Origin: Planktotalea frisia
Lineage (GTDB): Bacteria; Pseudomonadota; Alphaproteobacteria; Rhodobacterales; Rhodobacteraceae
DNA length: 64,000 nt
Reading direction: 5' to 3'
Assembly (NCBI RefSeq): GCF_001890925.1
Contig: NZ_MLCB01000126.1
Span: 37,790 to 101,789, forward strand
Under the pieces are notes generated by a model. It searched no databases. It saw nothing but the letters and a program-made list of their open reading frames with translations, and was not told the DNA's origin. The first letter of the stretch is position 1, and the number at the start of each line of letters is the position of its first letter. Both the position numbers and the translations under genes were made by a program. Below are positions 43,801-52,427 of this stretch, one piece after another.

Positions 43801-46248
43801 TCAGCGGTTTTTTCGCTTTGCGCGCAAGGTCGGATCAGCTTCACGCGGGTTCTCCGGCCATGGATGGCGTGGGTAACGCCCGCGCATGTCTTTGCGCACA
43901 TCCGCATAGGACGTATCCCAGAACGCAGGGATGTCAGTCGTGGTTTGCACAGGGCGACCAGCAGGCGACAAGAGCGTCACGCGCAAGGCTTGGCCTGCCA
44001 CGATGGGGTGCACGGTGGTGCCGAACATCTCTTGCAAGCGCAGTTCTATTTCGGGCGTGCCATATTCATAATCTACCGCAATGCGCCGCCCCAGCGGCGT
44101 TTCAACATGCGACGGTGCAGCTGTATCAAGGCGCTGTTGTTGATCCCATGTGAGAAGGGATTTTAAAGGGTTAAGCAAATCGAGCGCTTTGAGCTGGGCG
44201 GCGTTCTTGATGTTGGAGAGATAGGGCAAAAGCCATTGCTCAATGCTGTCCAAGAGCACCACTTCATCAAGGTCAGGAAAATCTTCACCCGCTTGCCGCA
44301 TCAGATCAACACGTGTGCGAAAGCGCTGTGTGGCAGGGGAAAACGTCAAACCAAGCGCGCGAACGCCATCGAGCATCGCATGTGCAATCGCCTGATCTGG
44401 CGCGTCTTTCCAAAGGCGCTCATCCAGCACCAGAGCCCCTAGCTTTTCGCGTTGGTAAGCAATGACGCGTCGCTCGCGCTTGGACCAGGCGCACTCATCG
44501 ACCCAAGTGATCTGCGCATTGTATAGCGCGCGGATATCAGCAAGATCTATCTGAGCCGCTTGCCTGATGCGGGCTTCACGTGGGTTGCCGTCCGTATCAG
44601 TGACTACGATGAAAGGCGCGTTACCAAGGACGTCGCCCTCTTCCATGACTGCGCCTTTGCCGCCTGACAGCACATAGCGCGGTGCGTCGCCTTTGCGTCG
44701 TTGTCCGATACGGTCAGGATAGGCAAGCGCCGCCATAGAGCCGAGGCTGAAAGGGTCTTGCGATGCGTTTGGCATGAGTTTGTTCAGGCGTTTCACTTCT
44801 TGCGTGATACGGCTCCCGTAGTCCTTTGGGACACGGCGGTCTTGTAGCGCGCGCGTGCGCAACGACAGATCACAGCCCGCGCTGCGTCCGAGAGGATCGC
44901 GTTCGTTCAGGATGGCCGCGGGCATTGCTGCTTGTTTGCCTGCTTTGCTTAGCATGTGGCCAAGGCGCGGATGAAGCGGCAGGCGAGCAAGGGCTTTGCC
45001 ATGCGCGGTGATGCGTAAATCTTTGTCGAGTGCGCCGAGGGTTTGTAACAGCGCTTGCGCTTCGCCAAGTGCGATGGGGTTGGGCGGTGTCAGGAAGGGT
45101 AAATCCTCTGGCGGCGCACCCCAAAGGGCAAGCTCAAGCGCGAGTCCTGTCAGGTCAGCCGTCTCGATCTCAGCAGGGGCAAAAGCAGGAAGTGTGCCAT
45201 TTTCGCCCTTCGCCCAGAGTTTGTATGCTTTGCCGGGACCAAGACGCCCTGCACGACCCGCGCGCTGTGTCGCTTCGGCGCGAGAGGCGCGTTCGGTCAC
45301 AAGGCGCGACATACCAGTTCCGGCATCAAAGCGTGCGCGCCGCGCAAACCCGCTATCTACCACGGTTGTGATGCCCTCAATCGTCAGGGATGTTTCGGCG
45401 ATCGAGGTTGCAAGCACGACTTTGCGCCGCCCATCTGCTTGGGGTTGGATCGCGGCGCGTTGGTCTTGGAATTTCATTGCACCAAAGAGTGGACGCAGGG
45501 TCGTATCTGTGGCGATACGGCTCGCGAGCAGGCTTTCAGTCCTGCGAATTTCGCCTTCTCCGGGAAGGAACGCAAGAATACTGCCGTCTGTTTCGTTCAA
45601 TGCCTGCGCGATGAGATCGGCCATATGTGCCTCAAGGCGGCGCTCTTTCGAGGTTGGGCGAGACAAAAATATCGGCTCGACGGGATAGCTGCGCCCCTCT
45701 GACGTGATGATCGGCGCGTCATTGAGCAACTCGGCGACAGGGGCCGCATCGAGGGTTGCGGACATGACGATCAACGCGAGGTCTTCACGCAGGGCTGTGC
45801 GGCACTCAATACAGAGGGCAAGGCCAAGATCGGCATTGAGCGAACGTTCATGAAATTCATCAAAGATCACGCAATCGATGCCCGTCAGTTCAGGGTCGGA
45901 CTGGATCATCCTTGTGAGAATGCCTTCTGTGACGACTTCTATGCGGGTGTTTGGGCCAGTTTTGCGCTCGCCACGCATCGCGTAGCCGACGGTTTGGCCG
46001 ACGGGTTCGTTCAGCTGGCTGGCAAGGCGTTCAGCGGCTGCGCGCGCCGCGAGGCGGCGAGGCTCGAGCATGATGATTTTGCCGTGGAATTTCGCGGCTT
46101 GCAGCACCGCCAAAGGGACGCGGGTGGTTTTGCCGGCACCGGGGGGCGCTTGCAGGACGGCACGCCCATGGGTTTCAAGCGCGCTCAAGAGCGCGGGAAG
46201 GACGTCATCAATGGGTAGAGCACCTTGCATTGGATACATATCGTTCAA
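43801..46248 (-). CDS. hrpB: ATP-dependent helicase HrpB
   Basis: An 815-residue DEAH/RHA-type helicase. Walker A is QAPPGAGKTTRVPL, motif II DEFHERSL, motif III MSATLD, motif V LATSIAETSLTI and motif VI QRAGRAGR. The C-terminal HrpB domain ends DIPAFWDTSYADVRKDMRGR and PRHPWPENP, highly typical. Function in RNA metabolism is poorly defined. It is divergent from meaB with 66 bp between the starts. Confidence 0.95.
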   Translation of the reverse strand: MNDMYPMQGALPIDDVLPALLSALETHGRAVLQAPPGAGKTTRVPLAVLQAAKFHGKIIMLEPRRLAARAAAERLASQLNEPVGQTVGYAMRGERKTGPNTRIEVVTEGILTRMIQSDPELTGIDCVIFDEFHERSLNADLGLALCIECRTALREDLALIVMSATLDAAPVAELLNDAPIITSEGRSYPVEPIFLSRPTSKERRLEAHMADLIAQALNETDGSILAFLPGEGEIRRTESLLASRIATDTTLRPLFGAMKFQDQRAAIQPQADGRRKVVLATSIAETSLTIEGITTVVDSGFARRARFDAGTGMSRLVTERASRAEATQRAGRAGRLGPGKAYKLWAKGENGTLPAFAPAEIETADLTGLALELALWGAPPEDLPFLTPPNPIALGEAQALLQTLGALDKDLRITAHGKALARLPLHPRLGHMLSKAGKQAAMPAAILNERDPLGRSAGCDLSLRTRALQDRRVPKDYGSRITQEVKRLNKLMPNASQDPFSLGSMAALAYPDRIGQRRKGDAPRYVLSGGKGAVMEEGDVLGNAPFIVVTDTDGNPREARIRQAAQIDLADIRALYNAQITWVDECAWSKRERRVIAYQREKLGALVLDERLWKDAPDQAIAHAMLDGVRALGLTFSPATQRFRTRVDLMRQAGEDFPDLDEVVLLDSIEQWLLPYLSNIKNAAQLKALDLLNPLKSLLTWDQQQRLDTAAPSHVETPLGRRIAVDYEYGTPEIELRLQEMFGTTVHPIVAGQALRVTLLSPAGRPVQTTTDIPAFWDTSYADVRKDMRGRYPRHPWPENPREADPTLRAKRKNR

Positions 46249-46314
46249 AGCGAAGGGCTAGACAACGCTTGCTTGCTCGTTGAAAACCGAGGTCAGTTTT
46301 TCAAGAGGTCGTCG

Positions 46315-47286
46315 ATGGATATTCAAGCGCTTGCCCAGTCGGTTCGAAACGGTGAACGGCGCGGCCTTGCGCGGGCGATTACGCTTGTGGAAAGTGCGCG
46401 CGCAGATCATCGCATCGCGGCGGCGGGGTTGCTGGAAGCCCTGGCGCAGGGGGGCAAGCAAGCTTTGCGCATCGGCCTATCTGGGACGCCCGGTGTTGGC
46501 AAATCCACGTTCATCGAAAGCTTTGGTATGAATTTGATCGCCAAGGGGCTGCGTGTGGCGGTTCTGGCGGTTGATCCGAGTTCAACACGCTCTGGCGGCT
46601 CTATCTTGGGGGATAAGACCCGTATGGATCGTTTGTCGCGCGAACAGGCTGCATTTATTCGCCCGTCTCCTTCGCAAACGCATTTGGGTGGTGTCGCGCG
46701 GCGCTCGCGCGAAGCGGTTGCTGTCTGCGAGGCGGCCGGGTTCGATGTGGTGCTCATTGAAACGGTTGGCGTTGGGCAATCCGAGACTGTTGTGGCGCAG
46801 ATGGCAGATTTGTTTGTTCTGCTTTTGGCACCTGCTGGTGGGGATGAGTTGCAAGGGGTGAAGCGCGGGATCATGGAAATGGCTGATCTGATTCTGGTCA
46901 ACAAGGCGGATGGCGATTTGAAACCTGCCGCGACGCGCACGATGGCGGATTACGCGGGGGCTTTGCGGTTGCTGCGCAAGCGCGCGCAGGATCCAAGCGA
47001 TTTTCCAAAAGCGCTGGCTGTGTCCGCGTTGGAGGAGAACGGGTTAGAGCAGGCTTGGGAAGAAATGAGTGCTTTGATCGCTTGGCGGCGTGAGAACGGG
47101 TTTTTTGAGGGAACGCGCGCAGAGCAAGCGCGGTTTTGGTTTGAAGAAGATGTGCGTCAAAGTTTGCTGGCGCGGTTGAGTGAGGCTGGTGCGCTGCGCA
47201 ATGCGATGGATGATTTGGGAGCTGCGGTTGCGCGAGGGGATGTTACGCCAGCATTTGCGGCGCAACAGATGCGCGAATTGTTGTAG
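46315..47286 (+). CDS. meaB: methylmalonyl-CoA mutase-associated GTPase MeaB
   Basis: MeaB is a G3E GTPase that protects and reloads adenosylcobalamin-dependent methylmalonyl-CoA-type mutases. The P-loop is LSGTPGVGKSTFIE near residue 55; later come VLAVDPSSTRSGGSILGDKT, VIVETVGVGQSE-like LIETVGVGQSE and NKADGD. It is 323 residues. AAGAGG sits seven bases before the ATG; the open frame back to 46225 runs over hrpB. The mutase itself is not in the window, but the B12 link fits the cobalamin genes at the left. Confidence 0.94.
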   Translation: MDIQALAQSVRNGERRGLARAITLVESARADHRIAAAGLLEALAQGGKQALRIGLSGTPGVGKSTFIESFGMNLIAKGLRVAVLAVDPSSTRSGGSILGDKTRMDRLSREQAAFIRPSPSQTHLGGVARRSREAVAVCEAAGFDVVLIETVGVGQSETVVAQMADLFVLLLAPAGGDELQGVKRGIMEMADLILVNKADGDLKPAATRTMADYAGALRLLRKRAQDPSDFPKALAVSALEENGLEQAWEEMSALIAWRRENGFFEGTRAEQARFWFEEDVRQSLLARLSEAGALRNAMDDLGAAVARGDVTPAFAAQQMRELL

Positions 47287-47315
47287 ATTTTAGCGATGTG
47301 AAACGACGCGACCCT

Positions 47316-47381
47316 GCGAGGGGGCCGGCCCCCGCCTCAGCAAGCTGAGACTCCCCCGAAGTTTATTTGGAAAGATGAAGG
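47316..47381 (+). repeat. dispersed GC-hairpin intergenic repeat, copy C
   Basis: GCGAGGGGG-CCGG-CCCCCGC (one bulged A) is followed by a second small hairpin CTCAGC-AA-GCTGAG and then CTCCCCCGAAGTTTATTTGG with AAAGATGAAGG. It shares the stem-plus-tail organisation of copies A and B and lies downstream of meaB, upstream of rpmB. Confidence 0.7.
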
Positions 47382-47519
47382 GGAAGGGGGAGTGAATCGC
47401 TTGACGGCTCACTGTTATCCCCCTAATACCCCCGAGAGATTTACATGCGCCTGCGTTAGCTGCGCCCAATTTTGCTTTTCTAAGATACGCTTAGAATGCA
47501 CGAACACGAGGATACGCCC

Positions 47520-47810
47520 ATGTCGCGCCGTTGCGAATTGACCGGAAAAGGCCCGATGACGGGCAACAACGTAAGCCACGCTAAGAACCGTACACGTCGT
47601 CGGTTTTTGCCAAACTTGAACGATGTGACGCTTCAGTCCGAAGTTCTGGGCCGTGGCATCAAGCTGAAAATTTGTGCAGCAGCATTGCGTACAGTGGATC
47701 ACCGCGGTGGTCTGGATCAGTTTTTCGCAAAGTCCAAGGACAGCGAATTGTCCGACAGCGCGTTGAAAGTAAAAAAAGAGATTGCAAAGGCGCAAACAGC
47801 AGCAGCTTAA
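47520..47810 (+). CDS. rpmB: 50S ribosomal protein L28
   Basis: A 96-residue bL28 with the characteristic start [32 protein letters not shown], and the C-terminal [13 protein letters not shown]. The ATG at 47520 has GAGGA at correct spacing; eight extra upstream codons are excluded. The lone first cysteine (RCELTG) shows the zinc-independent or partly degenerate form; no CxxC pair is seen. A strong terminator follows. Confidence 0.97.
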   Translation: MSRRCELTGKGPMTGNNVSHAKNRTRRRFLPNLNDVTLQSEVLGRGIKLKICAAALRTVDHRGGLDQFFAKSKDSELSDSALKVKKEIAKAQTAAA

Positions 47811-47833
47811 GCGTTTCGCACCTTAGAGATTTT

Positions 47834-47871
47834 AGCGCCTCGCGACACATGTTGCGGGGCGCTTCTTTTTG
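47834..47871 (+). terminator. intrinsic terminator of rpmB
   Basis: AGCGCCTCGC and GCGGGGCGCT form a 10-bp stem with one G-T pair, a ten-base loop and the tail TCTTTTTG, 24 bases after the rpmB stop. Confidence 0.92.
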
Positions 47872-47910
47872 TCCGTTGTAGTCATTTTTGCTAGTGTTTA
47901 ACTTGCCCAT

Positions 47911-48258
47911 ATGAAACGTGTTTCTCAAATCATTAGTAGCCTTCTAGTAGCGCTTGTTGTGTTGACCGCTCAAAGCGCTGCGGCTGCGCGTACGATGCCT
48001 GATGCCTCAGGGCAGATGGTGATCTGCACGGGCAACGGCCCGATGATGATTTATATTGATGCCAATGGTGAACCGACAGGTGCGCCACAGATTTGTCCTG
48101 AATATGCGTTATCTTTGATCGTGGCTGTCGCGCTAGATGCGCCTGTGATGAGCAAGCGTGTTGTTTGGTCTGAATTGCGTTCGGTGGAGCGCGTTTTGAA
48201 ACAGGCAACTGTTCGGCTTGGGACGCCTATGGCGCGGGGGCCACCTGTCACGGATTGA
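47911..48258 (+). CDS. exported DUF2946-like protein
   Basis: A 115-residue protein with a Sec signal peptide (SLLVALVVLTAQSAAA). The mature part has MVICTGNGPMMIYIDANG and QICPEYALSL, close to the DUF2946 pattern in which paired Cys motifs may bind metal. DUF2946 proteins are commonly next to PCuAC copper chaperones, as here, where the PCuAC gene begins 40 bp downstream. A copper-related periplasmic role is inferred from context only. Confidence 0.72.
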   Translation: MKRVSQIISSLLVALVVLTAQSAAAARTMPDASGQMVICTGNGPMMIYIDANGEPTGAPQICPEYALSLIVAVALDAPVMSKRVVWSELRSVERVLKQATVRLGTPMARGPPVTD

Positions 48259-48298
48259 GTTAACTCGATTTCAAACCTTTAGACAGATAAGGAGAGAC

Positions 48299-48799
48299 AT
48301 GATGTCCCTCGGCCCCAAAATTTCGACCCTTTTTGCGACGGTAATCTTCGCGTTTCCAGTCTATGCTGGCGACATTATGATCAATGACGCCTACGTGCGT
48401 ACTGCCATGAAAGGTGCAAAGTCAGGTGCGGCCTTTATGCAGATTATGAACCACACCGCTGAAGATGATCGATTGATCAGTGTGGCGTCGGACATTGCCA
48501 AACGCGTTGAGCTCCACACTCACAAGGACATGGGGGAAGGCGTGATGAAGATGATGGAAGTCGAAGACGGCTTTGTGATCCCCGCAGGTGGCATGCATCG
48601 GCTGACGCGCGGTGGCGATCACGTGATGTTCATGGGGCTGACTCAGGACATGGTTCAGGGTGAAAGCGTCGAAGTGACAGTGACTTTTGAAAAAGCTGGC
48701 GAGATGGTTGTGCAAATTCCTGTGGATTCAGAGCGCCAAGATCATGGTGCGATGACACCTAGTGATACGGATCACTCGGGTCACAGCGCTGATAAATAG
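48299..48799 (+). CDS. PCuAC-family periplasmic copper chaperone
   Basis: A 166-residue exported protein (signal ISTLFATVIFAFPVYA). The PCuAC copper site is visible as spaced His/Met residues: VELHTHKDMGEGVMKM, PAGGMHRLTRGG and DHVMFMGL. The C-terminal tail is His/Asp-rich (DHGAMTPSDTDHSGH), an added likely Cu(II) site. PCuAC delivers copper to the CuA or CuB centres of cytochrome oxidase. AAGGAG is placed before two consecutive ATG codons; I used the first. Confidence 0.92.
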   Translation: MMSLGPKISTLFATVIFAFPVYAGDIMINDAYVRTAMKGAKSGAAFMQIMNHTAEDDRLISVASDIAKRVELHTHKDMGEGVMKMMEVEDGFVIPAGGMHRLTRGGDHVMFMGLTQDMVQGESVEVTVTFEKAGEMVVQIPVDSERQDHGAMTPSDTDHSGHSADK

Positions 48800-48808
48800 A
48801 GGCGTTTC

Positions 48809-49498
48809 TTAAGATAAGATCGTTTCGACCCAGCTTGGAACGATCTTGCTCGCTTTGCCGAACTGGGCTTGAGCGAATTCAGAGATTGTCGCGCTGGGCT
48901 CTAGATTAAGCTCTAGCGTGTCAGCACCTGATGCTGTTGCTTCTTGGACGAAACCAGCGGCTGGATATACGTTGCCAGAGGTGCCGATCGCAACGAAAAG
49001 ATCAGCCTCGCTCAAGTGCTGGTAAATCTCATCCATTTGGTAGGGCATTTCGCCAAACCACACGATATCAGGTCGCGTTGTTTGTCGGTTGCATGTGGGG
49101 CAGTTCATGGTTTTTTCCATCACGAGGGGCGCTTGCCAACGGGCATCACACCGCGCACAGAGTGCGCCATCCAGAAAGCCATGCATGTGCATCACGTTTT
49201 GTGCGCCTGCGGCCTCATGCAAGCTATCGACGTTTTGCGTGACGAGAATGACAGCGCCTTGATGCTCTTTTTGAAGCTTTGCCAATGCAAAGTGAGCTGG
49301 ATTGGGCTTTGCCATGCGTGATTGTGCACGCCGCGCATTGTAAAACTGATGCACCAAGTCAGGGTTGCGCGCGAAACCTTCTGGCGTTGCGACATCCTCA
49401 ATCCGATGCTGTGCCCAAAGCCCGCCTTCATCACGAAAGGTGCCAAGGCCGCTTTCGGCGGAAATGCCTGCTCCGGTCAGGATGACAATCTTGCTCAT
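48809..49498 (-). CDS. cobB: NAD-dependent protein deacylase (sirtuin)
   Basis: A 229-residue class III sirtuin. NAD-binding motifs are LTGAGISAESGLGTFRD and VTQNVDSLHEAAG; the catalytic His is in NVMHMHGFLDG. A zinc module follows with CARC and CPTC, then RPDIVWFGEMP and VAIGTSGNVYPAAGF. It removes acyl groups from protein lysines. The name cobB reflects an old link to cobalamin mutants, not a step in cobalamin synthesis. It is convergent to the PCuAC gene. Confidence 0.93.
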   Translation of the reverse strand: MSKIVILTGAGISAESGLGTFRDEGGLWAQHRIEDVATPEGFARNPDLVHQFYNARRAQSRMAKPNPAHFALAKLQKEHQGAVILVTQNVDSLHEAAGAQNVMHMHGFLDGALCARCDARWQAPLVMEKTMNCPTCNRQTTRPDIVWFGEMPYQMDEIYQHLSEADLFVAIGTSGNVYPAAGFVQEATASGADTLELNLEPSATISEFAQAQFGKASKIVPSWVETILS

Positions 49499-49508
49499 GA
49501 TTTACGTG

Positions 49509-49820
49509 TTAAGAGCACATCTGCTGCGCGCGAGAGCCGAATTTCTTGTAGCGCTTCCAAAATGTTTCATGGCTCGTGCGATCAGATTGGCGGATTTCTT
49601 GACTGCGATGCGGGTCTTTAAAGAAGGTCGCTGCCAAACGCTGGTCTGATGAACTCAAGGTGCCGCGCGCTGCTTTTTGGATGCAATTGCACAGCCTGCG
49701 ATTCGCGGCTTTGCGGTCTGATTTCATGCAAGCGCGCGTGATTGTACCTGCGTCTAGCGGGGCCGGAACCACAGGAGCTAGTACGCCTGCCAAAGCGAGC
49801 GACAAAATGATGTGTTTCAT
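49509..49820 (-). CDS. small exported cysteine-containing protein, function unknown
   Basis: A 103-residue protein with a signal peptide (IILSLALAGVLAPVVPAP) and a mature part with four cysteines: ACMKSDRKAANRRLCNCIQ and QQMCS at the C-terminus, which may form disulfides. Similar Roseobacter proteins are sometimes labelled arginine transporter, a name the sequence does not support. GGCAGAG precedes the ATG. It lies ten bases upstream of cobB on the same strand. Confidence 0.7.
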   Translation of the reverse strand: MKHIILSLALAGVLAPVVPAPLDAGTITRACMKSDRKAANRRLCNCIQKAARGTLSSSDQRLAATFFKDPHRSQEIRQSDRTSHETFWKRYKKFGSRAQQMCS

Positions 49821-50019
49821 AATCTCTGCCTTTTTGTCGGCATGGGCGCGGATCTATGCCCATCGTCTCACATGCCAGCTACTCTCACTGAATATATAGA
49901 GCAAAAACAGCGACATTTCAATTCAAGCGATGCGTCGGCAGAGCTTTGCCAAAACGATGGGCAAAGCGCGACGCATTCGCCACCTTGACCAAGGCGTGAA
50001 ACCAACTCATATCCAACTT

Positions 50020-51819
50020 ATGACAGAGCTGAACAAAATCCGTAATTTCTCGATCGTGGCGCATATTGACCACGGTAAATCCACCCTTGCTGACCGGCTC
50101 ATTCAAGAGACGGGCACGGTGAAGGATCGCGATATGCAAGAGCAGATGCTTGATAGCATGGATATCGAGCGCGAGCGCGGGATTACCATCAAGGCCAACA
50201 CGGTGCGCATTGACTACAAAGCCGATGATGGCGAAAATTATGTGCTCAATTTGATCGACACACCCGGCCACGTGGATTTCGCTTACGAAGTGTCACGCTC
50301 AATGCGCGCGGTCGAAGGGTCATTGCTGGTGGTTGATTCATCGCAAGGCGTGGAAGCGCAGACATTGGCGAACGTTTATCACGCGATGGATGCGGATCAT
50401 GAGATTGTGTCTATCTTGAACAAGATTGATCTGCCCGCGTCCGATTGCGACCGCGTGGCGGAGCAGATTGAAGATGTGATTGGCCTTGATGCGACGGATG
50501 CTATCCAAGTGTCGGCGAAGACAGGGCAGGGCATCCACGAGACTTTAGAAGCGATTGTCAAGAAATTGCCCGCGCCCAAGGGCGAGCGTAATGCGCCGCT
50601 GAAAGCGATGCTCGTGGACAGTTGGTATGACGCTTATCTCGGTGTCATCGTCCTTGTGCGCATTATTGATGGTGTGTTGAAAAAGGGTGAGCGGATCAAG
50701 ATGCTCTCTAACGGTTCGGTCCACCACGTGGATCGTATCGGTGTATTCAAGCCCCAGCGTGAAGAGATTGACGAACTTGGGCCGGGCGAGATCGGGTTTC
50801 TGACCGCCTCGATCAAGCAAGTGCGCGACACACGTGTGGGTGATACAATAACGCACGAAAAGAAGGGCACAGAGGATGCTTTGCCGGGCTTTAAGCCTGC
50901 GCAACCCGTTGTCTTTTGTGGGCTGTTCCCGGTGGATAGTGCCGAGTTCGAAGACCTACGCGATGCGATTGATAAGCTCGCTTTGAATGATGCGAGTTTC
51001 TCTTTTGAGATGGAAACATCAGCGGCGCTTGGTTTTGGTTTTCGCTGTGGCTTCCTTGGGCTTTTGCATTTGGAAGTGATCCGCGACCGGATCGAGCGCG
51101 AATATGACATCGAGTTGATCACGACTGCACCGTCGGTGATTTATCATATCCACATGAAGGATGGTACGATGCAGGAGTTACACAATCCTGCTGACATGCC
51201 TGATTTGACGTTTGTCGATCACATGCAAGAACCGCGTATCAAAGCAACGATTCTGGTGCCCGATGAGTATTTGGGCGATGTTTTGAAGCTGTGCCAAGAT
51301 CGTCGCGGCATTCAGGAAGACCTAACCTACGCGGGTACACGCGCTATGGTGGTTTATGATTTGCCTTTGAACGAGGTGGTTTTTGATTTTTATGATCGTC
51401 TGAAGTCTGTGACGAAGGGCTATGCGTCGTTTGATTATCAGATGATGGGGTATCGTCAGGACTTCTTGGTGAAAATGTCGATCCTTGTGAACGATGAACC
51501 TGTTGATGCGCTCTCTACGATGGTGCACCGCGATCGTGCTGAAATGCGCGGGCGGGCGATGGTCGAAAAGCTCAAAGATTTGATACCGCGTCACATGTTT
51601 AAAATTCCGATCCAAGCGGCGATTGGCGGTAAAGTCATTGCGCGCGAGACTCTGTCTGCGATGCGCAAGGACGTGACGGCCAAGTGTTATGGTGGCGATG
51701 CGACCCGAAAGAAGAAGCTGCTGGAAAAGCAGAAGGCGGGTAAGAAGAAGATGCGTCAATTCGGTAAGGTCGATATTCCGCAAGAGGCGTTTATCTCTGC
51801 GCTTAAGATGGATGGCTGA
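50020..51819 (+). CDS. lepA: elongation factor 4 (LepA)
   Basis: A 599-residue translational GTPase. G1 is [14 protein letters not shown], the G2/G3 region has [13 protein letters not shown] and [13 protein letters not shown]4 is NKIDLP. The unique LepA C-terminal domain ends [35 protein letters not shown], diagnostic of EF-4. The ATG giving [17 protein letters not shown] matches the family; the open frame back to 49930 is not supported, and no clear ribosome site precedes either start. A perfect palindrome begins two bases after its stop. Confidence 0.96.
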   Translation: MTELNKIRNFSIVAHIDHGKSTLADRLIQETGTVKDRDMQEQMLDSMDIERERGITIKANTVRIDYKADDGENYVLNLIDTPGHVDFAYEVSRSMRAVEGSLLVVDSSQGVEAQTLANVYHAMDADHEIVSILNKIDLPASDCDRVAEQIEDVIGLDATDAIQVSAKTGQGIHETLEAIVKKLPAPKGERNAPLKAMLVDSWYDAYLGVIVLVRIIDGVLKKGERIKMLSNGSVHHVDRIGVFKPQREEIDELGPGEIGFLTASIKQVRDTRVGDTITHEKKGTEDALPGFKPAQPVVFCGLFPVDSAEFEDLRDAIDKLALNDASFSFEMETSAALGFGFRCGFLGLLHLEVIRDRIEREYDIELITTAPSVIYHIHMKDGTMQELHNPADMPDLTFVDHMQEPRIKATILVPDEYLGDVLKLCQDRRGIQEDLTYAGTRAMVVYDLPLNEVVFDFYDRLKSVTKGYASFDYQMMGYRQDFLVKMSILVNDEPVDALSTMVHRDRAEMRGRAMVEKLKDLIPRHMFKIPIQAAIGGKVIARETLSAMRKDVTAKCYGGDATRKKKLLEKQKAGKKKMRQFGKVDIPQEAFISALKMDG

Positions 51820-51821
51820 TG

Positions 51822-51849
51822 GTAAGGTGCGTGGTATCACGCACCTTAC
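51822..51849. repeat. REP-like palindrome, left flank of the RAYT gene
   Basis: GTAAGGTGCGTG-GTAT-CACGCACCTTAC is a perfect 12-bp inverted repeat. It begins two bases after the lepA stop and includes the stop codon of the convergent transposase gene. Read on the minus strand its core GTGCGTGATACCACGCACC matches the right-flank copy at 21 or so of 24 positions, in the inverse orientation. It may double as a bidirectional terminator, but has no T-run. Confidence 0.75.
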
Positions 51850-52319
51850 GCTGTCGCTCTTTTTAGCTTTGCGAAAGACGTGAATTCCCAATGTTCGGGC
51901 TTTTGAACCAAACCATGGCGAACTGGGTCCATCCAGCAATGTTCCATATGCGCATCAAAATCCGTTTTGCCACGAATATGATGCTCCCAAAAGCGCCGGT
52001 TCCAAATCCCGCGCTCTTTGCGCTTTAGATCACTTGCGCGTAGCGGACCTTTAGGCAATCCGTGTGAAAAACGTGCTTTGATGATCCGCCAACGGGTTGA
52101 ATAATCATGATCACCAGGTGGCATCGTCCATATGCAATGCATGTGGTCTGGCAGGACGACCCATGCGTTCACAGTGACTGGTCGTTCGCGCAAAGTGCGC
52201 GATACAGCGCTGCGCAACAAGTGAATTTCACGCAAGAGCAAATCAGAACCTTGCGCGCGTATGCAAACGGAGAAGAACACCGTCGCACCGGGGATTTGGG
52301 GGCGAATGTAATTGGACAT
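51846..52319 (-). CDS. REP-associated tyrosine transposase (RAYT), catalytic Tyr replaced
   Basis: A 157-residue member of the Y1/HUH TnpA_REP family. The HUH metal-binding motif is intact in VNAWVVLPDHMHCIW; SNYIRPQIPGATVFFSV, TRWRIIKARFSHGL and RRFWEHHIRGK also match. In E. coli TnpA_REP the nucleophile (Tyr115) lies in HHVDYIYINPVKHG; here the aligned segment is AHMEHCWMDPVRHG, so the Tyr is His (codon CAT) and no nearby Tyr replaces it. The protein is therefore probably unable to cleave DNA through a tyrosine. REP-like hairpins lie on both sides. The gene has no disruption otherwise. Confidence 0.88.
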   Translation of the reverse strand: MSNYIRPQIPGATVFFSVCIRAQGSDLLLREIHLLRSAVSRTLRERPVTVNAWVVLPDHMHCIWTMPPGDHDYSTRWRIIKARFSHGLPKGPLRASDLKRKERGIWNRRFWEHHIRGKTDFDAHMEHCWMDPVRHGLVQKPEHWEFTSFAKLKRATA

Positions 52320-52363
52320 ATGGGAAAACTTGCATGTTCACAGTTAAGATCAGATGAATCTTC

Positions 52364-52390
52364 GTAATGTGCGTGATAGCACGCACCCAT
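52364..52390. repeat. REP-like palindrome, right flank of the RAYT gene
   Basis: GTAATGTGCGTGATAGCACG followed by CACCCATC contains the hairpin GTGCGTG-ATAG-CACGCAC. It shares GTAA-x-GTGCGTGATA-x-CACGCACC with the left-flank copy read on the opposite strand. It lies upstream of the RAYT start and 38 bp before gapdh. Confidence 0.72.
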
Positions 52391-52427
52391 CATCATTCTG
52401 TTACATACAGGGCCTAAGGAAACGCTC

